A stretch of 64,000 nt of DNA from assembly GCF_000296695.1 (NCBI RefSeq), contig NZ_BAFK01000021.1:1-64000 (forward strand), in the 5' to 3' direction. The position numbers and the translations under genes were made by a program. The notes under the pieces are model-generated. The model was not told where the DNA came from, searched no databases, and saw only the letters and a list, made by a program, of their open reading frames with translations. Positions 58,331-64,000 of this stretch are shown here, in pieces. Position 1 is the stretch's first letter; the number at the start of each line of letters is the position of its first letter. The DNA is from Rheinheimera nanhaiensis E407-8 (lineage in GTDB: Bacteria; Pseudomonadota; Gammaproteobacteria; Enterobacterales; Alteromonadaceae).

Positions 58331-58906
58331 CTAGCTTATTAACGGCTTAAGCTGCAGATCAATTGCTTCCCGAGCGCGGAAAATACGGCTGCGTACAGTG
58401 CCTATCGGGCAGCCCATCACGTCCGCAATTTCCTCATAACTTAACCCTTCCAGCTCACGCAGCGTAATGGCAGTGCGCAGCTCGTCCGGCAATTTCTCAA
58501 TGGTGCTAAACACCACATGACGGATCTCGTCGGATAACAGCAGTTTTTCCGGTGAATCCTGTTCTTTTAACGCGTCACTGCCTTCAAAATATTCGGCATC
58601 TTCAGCATCAACATCAGTTGCCGGCGGCTTACGGCCATTGGCAACCAGATAATTTTTCGCACTGTTCACAGCTATGCGGTACAGCCAGGTGTAAAAAGCG
58701 CTTTCGCCGCGAAACCCTGGTATTGCCCGGTAAGCTTTAATAAAAGCTTCCTGCGCCACATCGGCTACGTCTCCGTGGTTAGAAACATAGCGTGAAATTA
58801 AGTTCGCAATACGGTGCTGATATTTTCGCACCAATACATTAAACGCGGCCTTATCGCCTTGCTGTACGCGCTGGACAATCTGCCAGTCCAATTCTTGCTC
58901 GCTCAT
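58331..58906 (-). CDS. rpoE: envelope-stress sigma factor RpoE
   Basis: The 191-aa product is nearly identical in layout to E. coli sigma-E: DWQIVQRVQQGDKAAFNVLV, region 2 YQHRIANLISRYVSNHGDVA and AFYTWLYRIAVNSAKNYL, and region 4 LSYEEIADVMGCPIGTVRSR. It transcribes outer-membrane assembly and periplasmic quality-control genes. It is divergent from nadB. Confidence 0.97.
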   Translation of the reverse strand: MSEQELDWQIVQRVQQGDKAAFNVLVRKYQHRIANLISRYVSNHGDVADVAQEAFIKAYRAIPGFRGESAFYTWLYRIAVNSAKNYLVANGRKPPATDVDAEDAEYFEGSDALKEQDSPEKLLLSDEIRHVVFSTIEKLPDELRTAITLRELEGLSYEEIADVMGCPIGTVRSRIFRAREAIDLQLKPLIS

Positions 58907-58967
58907 ATCTGAGCTTATCCCCTGTAATACTCGTCTTTATGCTAACTGGCGCTTATCTCGCGTGCTG

Positions 58968-58995
58968 TTAGGACTCACGGCCTGAGAAATAGTTC
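58968..58995 (-). promoter_or_regulatory. candidate sigma-E promoter of rpoE
   Basis: On the minus strand GAACTA, 16 bases, then TCCTAA approximates the sigma-E consensus GAACTT-N16-TCTGA/TCAAA. It lies 62-89 bp upstream of the rpoE start, where an autoregulated promoter is expected. The match is imperfect. Confidence 0.4.
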
Positions 58996-59054
58996 TGCTA
59001 AGTTTGACAAAAAAGCTACAATAGCCGCACTTTCATTGACAGCAAGTGTATCGC

Positions 59055-60659
59055 ATGACGCAAGCAAATGAACATCTGTGTGACGTTTTAATTATCGGTA
59101 GTGGCGCCGCCGGGCTGTCGCTGGCGTTACAGCTGGCGGCACAGGCGAAGGTGCTGGTGTTAAGTAAAGGCCCGCTGCGTGAGGGCTCTACCTTATATGC
59201 CCAAGGTGGTATTGCAGCGGTATTTGATGAAAACGACAGTATCGCCTCTCATGTTGAAGACACGCTGATTGCCGGTGCCGGTTTATGCGATAAAACCGCC
59301 GTGCAGTTTACCGCCGGTAATGCCAAAGCGGCGATGGAATGGCTGATTGCGCAGGGCGTGCCCTTTGATCAGTATCAAGATGAAGATGGTAGCCTCAAGT
59401 ACCATTTAACCCGCGAGGGCGGCCACAGCCACCGCCGTATCTTGCATGCCGCCGACGCTACCGGCCAGGCAGTGCAGATCACCCTGGTCGATAAGGTGAA
59501 AGCGCACCCGAATATCCGTTTGCTGGAGAACTACAACGCGATAGATTTAATTAACGGCCGCAAACTGGGGCTTGACCCCAAACGCTGCTATGGCGCCTAT
59601 GTGTGGAATAAAAGCGCCGCTAAAGTTGAGCTGGTCAAAGCTCGCTTTACCGCACTGGCCACCGGCGGCGCCAGCAAGGTGTACCTGTACACCAGTAACC
59701 CTGATGTGGCCAGTGGTGACGGTATTGCCATGGCCTGGCGCGCCGGCTGCCGGGTGGCCAATATGGAATTTAATCAGTTTCATCCCACCAGCTTGTATCA
59801 CCCCGATGCGCCTAATTTTTTAATTACCGAAGCCATGCGCGGTGAAGGCGCCTATTTAAAACGGCCGGATGGCAGCCGCTTTATGCCTGATTTTGATGCG
59901 CGTGCCGAGTTAGCACCACGCGACATTGTGGCCCGGGCCATCGACTATGAAATGAAGCGCCTGGGCGCCAACTGTGTGTATCTGGATATCAGCCACAAGC
60001 CAAAAGATTTTATTATTGAGCACTTCCCCACTATTTATGCCAAGTGCTTAAGTGTTGGCATCGACATTACCAAACAGCCAATACCGGTGGTGCCAGCCGC
60101 CCACTACACCTGTGGCGGCGTGATGACTGATTTACACGGCAAAACTGACTTAGATAACCTGTACGCTATTGGCGAAGTCGCCTATACCGGCCTGCACGGC
60201 GCTAACCGCATGGCCAGCAACTCGCTGCTTGAGTGCGTAGTCTTTGCCCGCGCGGCAGCGCAGCACATTTTGGCCCAACTGGACAGCCAGAGCCCGCTAC
60301 CGGCGCTGCCAGCCTGGGATGACAGCCGGGTCAGTGATTCTGATGAAGAAGTGGTCATTACCCACAACTGGCATGAGCTTCGGCTTTTTATGTGGGATTA
60401 TGTCGGCATAGTGCGCACCAATAAGCGGCTGGAGCGGGCACTGCACCGGGTAGAACTGTTACAGCGGGAAATTCAGGATTACTACAGCCATTTCCGTGTC
60501 AGCCATAATCTGCTGGAACTGCGTAATCTGGTGCAGGTGGCTGAGCTGATTATCCGCTGCGCCATGCAGCGCCAAGAAAGCCGTGGTTTGCATTACAATC
60601 TGGATTACCCACAGCAGCGTGAAGGCAGTGGCCCCAGTATCCTTGCACCTAAGTTTTAA
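59055..60659 (+). CDS. nadB: L-aspartate oxidase
   Basis: From ATG 59055 ([20 protein letters not shown]) the product is 534 aa and aligns with NadB; a GTG three codons upstream is not needed. FAD-binding is [11 protein letters not shown] (about 15-25). Active-site stretches are [17 protein letters not shown] and [12 protein letters not shown], and [18 protein letters not shown] is near the C-terminal domain. It oxidises aspartate to iminoaspartate, the first step of NAD synthesis. It is divergent from rpoE, as in many gammaproteobacteria. Confidence 0.97.
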   Translation: MTQANEHLCDVLIIGSGAAGLSLALQLAAQAKVLVLSKGPLREGSTLYAQGGIAAVFDENDSIASHVEDTLIAGAGLCDKTAVQFTAGNAKAAMEWLIAQGVPFDQYQDEDGSLKYHLTREGGHSHRRILHAADATGQAVQITLVDKVKAHPNIRLLENYNAIDLINGRKLGLDPKRCYGAYVWNKSAAKVELVKARFTALATGGASKVYLYTSNPDVASGDGIAMAWRAGCRVANMEFNQFHPTSLYHPDAPNFLITEAMRGEGAYLKRPDGSRFMPDFDARAELAPRDIVARAIDYEMKRLGANCVYLDISHKPKDFIIEHFPTIYAKCLSVGIDITKQPIPVVPAAHYTCGGVMTDLHGKTDLDNLYAIGEVAYTGLHGANRMASNSLLECVVFARAAAQHILAQLDSQSPLPALPAWDDSRVSDSDEEVVITHNWHELRLFMWDYVGIVRTNKRLERALHRVELLQREIQDYYSHFRVSHNLLELRNLVQVAELIIRCAMQRQESRGLHYNLDYPQQREGSGPSILAPKF

Positions 60660-60694
60660 GCCGAAAACTTAAGCCTAAAACCTGGGCTTTAAAC

Positions 60695-61132
60695 TCAGGC
60701 TGCTGGTTGGCGCTGCCAGTTAGCCTGATTAACCGCCCGCGCCAGCGCGCGAAACTGCGCCGGTGGGCACTGATCGGCAAATACCCAACGCTGGCTTATC
60801 GCCTTGCTGTTATCCCTGCGCCAGTAAAGTTTAATGGCCCACTGGCTGACCAAACCGCCACATAATATGCCGCTGACAGCAGCAGGGCTGGCTGGCACGG
60901 TAAACCAATGCACAGTACCGTCATTATGCAGCAGCAACGCTTGTGACAGACAGAGCTGCTGATATTGCTTAACCCCCAGCCAATAGCCGCTAAACAGCAA
61001 CGGCATCGCCACCAGCAAGCCCCACCAGGGCATCGGCACCAGCCAAAATAACAGCGGTGGCCAAAGTGCCGTTAGCATTAATACCATTTTCGCCCGGCGC
61101 GACGGCGCCAGTACCAGCTCAGACGCGGACAC
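60695..61132 (-). CDS. ygfX: YgfX-family (CptA-like) membrane protein
   Basis: The 145-aa product has two adjacent membrane helices (about 16-35 and 37-52) and a cytoplasmic C-terminal domain with LCLSQALLLHNDGTVHWF. YgfX/CptA is reported as the toxin-like partner of YgfY/SdhE in E. coli, although SdhE's role is flavinylation. It overlaps sdhE by 14 bp. Confidence 0.85.
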   Translation of the reverse strand: MSASELVLAPSRRAKMVLMLTALWPPLLFWLVPMPWWGLLVAMPLLFSGYWLGVKQYQQLCLSQALLLHNDGTVHWFTVPASPAAVSGILCGGLVSQWAIKLYWRRDNSKAISQRWVFADQCPPAQFRALARAVNQANWQRQPAA

Positions 61133-61370
61133 GGTCCAGGATCAGCTGAATAAGTGCCTGAATAGCGGCATCTGACGATTTAGCGTGGCCCATAAACCAG
61201 GCAAACAAATCCGGGTCGTCACAGGCCAGCAGACGCTCAAAATCCTGTTTCTGTTGCAGGCTTAAAGCGTCGTAGCCTTCTTCCACGAAGGGGGCCAATA
61301 ACACATCCAGCTCCAGCATGCCGCGCCGACACGCCCAGCGTAGCCGGGGTTTACTCATTAATTCTGCCAT
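61119..61370 (-). CDS. sdhE: FAD assembly factor SdhE
   Basis: The 83-aa product contains the RGxxE signature CRRGMLELDVLLAPFVEEGY and CDDPDLFAWFMGH. It promotes covalent FAD attachment to SdhA (and FrdA). ATG 61370 is used; ATG 61358 (MSKPRLRWACRRG) aligns slightly better with E. coli and may be the true start. Its context with ygfX downstream and ygfZ divergent is standard. Confidence 0.93.
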   Translation of the reverse strand: MAELMSKPRLRWACRRGMLELDVLLAPFVEEGYDALSLQQKQDFERLLACDDPDLFAWFMGHAKSSDAAIQALIQLILDRVRV

Positions 61371-61526
61371 ATCTGCTTTCGTCTTCCTGTTCTGGTTAAA
61401 TTGCCGCCGGGTACAGCGTCATTGCCGGCTGATTCTAACAAAATTCGGCCCCCGGGGTTGAGCTTTTGCCGCTTTCCCCCAATCATAGTGCTATTGTTTA
61501 TCAGTCTTAGCGAACATCACAGTATT

Positions 61527-62513
61527 ATGCACACATCCTGGTTAACCGCAGAACAATACGCCAGTTTAAGCACTAAAGTTCAGGGCGCCTTTCTCTCGCC
61601 GCTGCCGGCCTTTGAGACGTTATTAATCAGTGGTGCTGACAACCGCAAGTACCTGCAGGGCCAAACCACCTGCGACCTGAACAGCTTAACTGATGCCAGC
61701 TTTTTACACGGTGCCCATTGTGATGCCAAAGGCAAAATGTGGTCGCAGTTTTATCTGGCCGATGCCGGCGAGCAGTTAGTGGTTATTGCATTTCGTGATG
61801 AGCTGGCCGCGTCCAGCGCGCAGTGGAAAAAATTTGGTGTATTTTCCAAAGTCGGCTTTGAAGCCGGCCAGCAGCATTATGCCGTGTTTGGCCTAAGCTG
61901 CAGTGAAGGTACCGACAGCACTGCCCTAACCGCACTGATTCAGCAACTGGACTTTGCACGCCCGGCCAAAGGCGCCGTTAGCCGCCAGCAGCAGGCGATG
62001 TTACTGGCACTCACCGACACCCATTTTTTACTGCTAACGCCGTTACCCCAGGCGCAGCAAATCATGCAACAAGGCTTACCCCTGGCCTGCCCCAATGCCT
62101 GGCTGGTGCGCCATATTCAGCAGGGGTTTAGTTACCTGGAGCAGGGCTTAATTGGCGAGTTAGTGCCACAGATGCTTAACTTACAGGCGCTGGATGCCAT
62201 CAGCTTTACCAAGGGCTGTTATATCGGCCAGGAAACGGTGGCAAGGCTGAAATACCGCGGCGGCAATAAACGGGCGGCCTTTATTTTCAAGGCGCACAGC
62301 GACGAGCTGCCCGCCGCCGGCACTGATATTGAAATACAACTTGGAGACAACTGGCGCCGCAGTGGCCAGGTCGTCAATGCTGCTAACATTAATAACGAAT
62401 TATGGTTAATAGCAGTATTACCTAACGACATAACCGCGGCAGACACGTTACGGCTGCACAGCGACAGCGCGCCGCTGTTGCAGTTAATGCCGTTACCCTA
62501 TTCGCTAACTTAA
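61527..62513 (+). CDS. ygfZ: YgfZ/GcvT-family folate-binding protein
   Basis: From ATG 61527 (MHTSWLTAEQYASLS) the product is 328 aa; the ORF extends 42 codons upstream without a signal or similarity. The signature KGCYIGQETVARLKYRG (about residues 229-245, KGCYxGQE) and the N-terminal ISGADNRKYLQGQTTCDL are typical. It helps repair or assemble certain Fe-S enzymes with tetrahydrofolate. Confidence 0.95.
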   Translation: MHTSWLTAEQYASLSTKVQGAFLSPLPAFETLLISGADNRKYLQGQTTCDLNSLTDASFLHGAHCDAKGKMWSQFYLADAGEQLVVIAFRDELAASSAQWKKFGVFSKVGFEAGQQHYAVFGLSCSEGTDSTALTALIQQLDFARPAKGAVSRQQQAMLLALTDTHFLLLTPLPQAQQIMQQGLPLACPNAWLVRHIQQGFSYLEQGLIGELVPQMLNLQALDAISFTKGCYIGQETVARLKYRGGNKRAAFIFKAHSDELPAAGTDIEIQLGDNWRRSGQVVNAANINNELWLIAVLPNDITAADTLRLHSDSAPLLQLMPLPYSLT

Positions 62514-62523
62514 TGAGGTTTTC

Positions 62524-63009
62524 ATGACCATTTCTCAGGACAAAGTCGTCGCCATGCACTACACCGTTACCGATAGCAAAGGTAACCAACTGGACAGTTC
62601 AGTCGGTGGCGAGCCTTTAGTCTTTCTGTTCGGCCACGGCTCACTGATCCCCGGCCTGGAGCAAGCGTTAGCCGGCAAAAATGCCGGCGATAAATTCAGC
62701 GCTAATATTGCCGCGGCAGATGCTTACGGCGAGCGGCACGATGCGCTAACCCAGGCCGTGCCTAAGTCGATGTTTGACGGTATGGAAGTGGCCGTAGGTA
62801 TGCGCTTTCGCGCCGCCGGCCCGGATGGCCGCGAACAATCGGTAATTATTCTGGAAGTGACCGAAGATGAAGTGGTGGTCGACGGCAACCATCCGCTGTC
62901 TGGTATCGACCTGACCTTTGATGTCGAAGTGGTGATGGTACGCGATGCCACCGATGAAGAGCTCGACCACGGCCATGTGCATGGCATAGATGGTCACGCT
63001 GGCCATTAA
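62524..63009 (+). CDS. SlyD-like FKBP peptidyl-prolyl isomerase
   Basis: The 161-aa product has the split FKBP domain with YTVTDSKGNQLDSS and PLVFLFGHGSLIPGLEQALAG (about 32-52), the IF insert (about 70-125, FDGMEVAVGMRFRAAG), and a short His-rich tail ELDHGHVHGIDGHAGH. It is a prolyl isomerase/chaperone of the SlyD type. The tail may bind nickel or zinc but is much shorter than in E. coli SlyD, so slyD is not used as a firm symbol. It follows ygfZ by 10 bp. Confidence 0.9.
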   Translation: MTISQDKVVAMHYTVTDSKGNQLDSSVGGEPLVFLFGHGSLIPGLEQALAGKNAGDKFSANIAAADAYGERHDALTQAVPKSMFDGMEVAVGMRFRAAGPDGREQSVIILEVTEDEVVVDGNHPLSGIDLTFDVEVVMVRDATDEELDHGHVHGIDGHAGH

Positions 63010-63016
63010 TGGCTCT

Positions 63017-63045
63017 GGCAGACGGTTTGCTATACGCCGTCTGCC
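63017..63045 (+). terminator. hairpin after the SlyD-like gene
   Basis: The arms GGCAGACGG and CCGTCTGCC (nine pairs) enclose an 11-base loop, followed by a short GTTTA. Probably a terminator before the DUF2804 gene; the T-tract is short. Confidence 0.55.
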
Positions 63046-63057
63046 GTTTAGCTGCCG

Positions 63058-64000
63058 ATGTCGCTAATGTCAGCTGCCTGCCCTCAAAGCGCGGTGATCG
63101 GTCAGGACGGCCTGCCCTGTTTTGGTCATTACGCCAGGCCGCCGGCTGAGCTCGGCCTGGAGCGTTTTGTTTATCGCACCGTGCTGGACAAACCCGCCAG
63201 TGCACTGAGTAAATACCTGCATTTTAAACAGTTTCAGTTCGTCAGCCTTTGCCACCCCGACTGGCAAATTGGTATTGCCATTGCCGATATCCGCTATCTG
63301 GCCAGCGCTTTTTGTTATTTTTATGACCGCAACACCGGTCAGCTGGACGAGCTGGAGCTATTAAAACCCTTTAGCCTGGGGGTTAGCATGAGCCCAAGCC
63401 CAACACAGGGCGAAGCCCGCATCAGCGGCAAGCAGCATATCAGCCTGACACTACAGCATTATAATTGGCATGTTCGTTTAAGTGGTGCCTTGCTGCAGGG
63501 CGAATTTAGTCTCAATGGCGCAGCAGATGCCTCCCCGCTGGCGCTTTGTACGCCCACCGGCTACAACGGCTGGACTTACACACAAAAACATAATGCCCTG
63601 CCGCTTAACGGCACACTGAGCTACCGCGGCAAGCCGCTGGATGTAACCGCCGCCCTGGCTGGTTATGATTTTTCGGCCGGCTTTATGCGCCGCGAGACCA
63701 GCTGGCGCTGGGGCAGTATCAGTGCCTTGCTACCACAGGGCCGCTTTGGCTTAAACCTGGCCTGTGGCGTCAACGAAACCGGCACTACAGAGAACGGTTT
63801 ATGGCTAAATGGCCAGTGGCAAAGCCTGCCGCCGGTAGCCATAACGCTTAACCGCCAACAGCCACAAACACCCTGGCAATACCATGACGACAGCGGTCGG
63901 GTAAAACTGCAGTTTAGCCCGCAGCAAGTGCGGCAGCAGAAACTGGATCTGGGCGTACTGGCCAGTAATTTTCGTCAGTATTGCGGTTTTTTTTGCGGCG
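63058..64000 (+). CDS. DUF2804 protein (runs off right edge)
   Basis: The open frame from ATG 63058 (ATG 63067 also possible) continues to the window end without a stop, giving 314 codons. The N-terminal part has GQDGLPCFGHYARPPAELGL, then FKQFQFVSLCHPDWQIGIAI and ADIRYLASAFCYFYD. These are typical of DUF2804, a lipocalin-like family of unknown function, usually about 330-350 aa, so little is missing. It has no signal peptide. The gene is on the same strand as ygfZ and the FKBP gene but lies beyond a terminator-like hairpin. Confidence 0.85.
   Translation, partial: MSLMSAACPQSAVIGQDGLPCFGHYARPPAELGLERFVYRTVLDKPASALSKYLHFKQFQFVSLCHPDWQIGIAIADIRYLASAFCYFYDRNTGQLDELELLKPFSLGVSMSPSPTQGEARISGKQHISLTLQHYNWHVRLSGALLQGEFSLNGAADASPLALCTPTGYNGWTYTQKHNALPLNGTLSYRGKPLDVTAALAGYDFSAGFMRRETSWRWGSISALLPQGRFGLNLACGVNETGTTENGLWLNGQWQSLPPVAITLNRQQPQTPWQYHDDSGRVKLQFSPQQVRQQKLDLGVLASNFRQYCGFFCG

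Noticed and set aside
60660-60694. Terminator between convergent nadB and ygfX
   Set aside because: Only a four-pair imperfect stem could be drawn; not strong enough to list.

Overview
The window is chromosomal DNA of a gammaproteobacterium, most likely an Alteromonadales-type organism close to Rheinheimera or Arsukibacterium. This is inferred from gene order and protein sequences, not from any search. The housekeeping blocks recA-pncC-mutS, rpoS-nlpD-(DUF368)-pcm-surE-truD-ispF-ispD-ftsB, eno-pyrG...mazG-relA-rlmD/barA, acpS-pdxJ-recO-era-rnc-lepB-lepA-rseCBA-rpoE/nadB and ygfX-sdhE/ygfZ are the classic gammaproteobacterial neighbourhoods. No tRNA, rRNA, CRISPR array, IS element, integrase or prophage gene was seen.

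Region 1 (1-13748, all minus strand) is one long, tightly packed envelope operon read towards position 1. It begins after the recA terminator with a large beta-propeller/di-haem cytochrome c lipoprotein. Two outer-membrane beta-barrel proteins, a TlpA thioredoxin, a DUF4266 lipoprotein, a DUF3570 beta-barrel, an unknown periplasmic coiled-coil protein, three TPR proteins (two of them lipoproteins), a small periplasmic protein, an ExbB/TolQ motor subunit and two ExbD/TolR subunits follow. It runs off the left edge in a TonB/AgmX-like membrane protein. Most neighbours overlap or touch, so they are probably co-expressed and translationally coupled. The inventory resembles the proton-driven, envelope-spanning Agl-Glt/Nfs machines of myxobacteria, with a redox module added. 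Its function here is unknown.

Region 2 (13863-34392) is core genome. recA carries a textbook LexA box; pncC and mutS follow. A benE-gntR pair with an 18-bp operator palindrome comes next. Then come the stationary-phase, peptidoglycan, isoprenoid and cell-division genes from rpoS to ftsB, an unknown protein, a Tat-exported DUF1569 protein, an EAL-CBS-GGDEF cyclic-di-GMP enzyme, a periplasmic solute-binding-like protein, eno and pyrG.

Region 3 (34393-42830) splits the usual mazG-pyrG adjacency. Next to pyrG lie an HPF/RaiA-type ribosome factor and a beta-propeller lipoprotein. Beyond them is an accessory island built on repeated copies of the 3' end of mazG: a near-identical copy at 36668-36780, a diverged short copy at 40177-40230, and the functional end of mazG itself. 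The two intervals between the copies are cargo modules. Module 1 carries a large AT-rich protein with a sigma-70 region 4-like helix-turn-helix, HARE-type winged helices and a C-terminal HEPN-type RNxxxH motif (a possible defence or toxin protein), plus a small lipoprotein. Module 2 carries an overlapping signal-peptide protein/class 3 lipase pair that looks like an immunity/effector pair, and on the other strand a Rap1a/Tai-like immunity protein coupled to a 27-codon ORF. Both modules contain related hairpin-plus-small-ORF repeats. This is the part of the window most likely to hold an undescribed system.

Region 4 (42826-64000) returns to core genome. It covers nucleotide housekeeping and the stringent response (mazG, relA), 23S rRNA methylation (rlmD), the BarA hybrid kinase, acpS to lepA (lipid and vitamin cofactor synthesis, recombination, ribosome assembly, secretion), and the sigma-E regulon core (rpoE-rseA-rseB-rseC). 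nadB, ygfX-sdhE (flavinylation of succinate dehydrogenase), ygfZ (Fe-S maintenance), a SlyD-like prolyl isomerase and a DUF2804 gene running off the right edge complete it. Many start codons are given downstream of the longest possible ORF start; the reason is stated in each entry.
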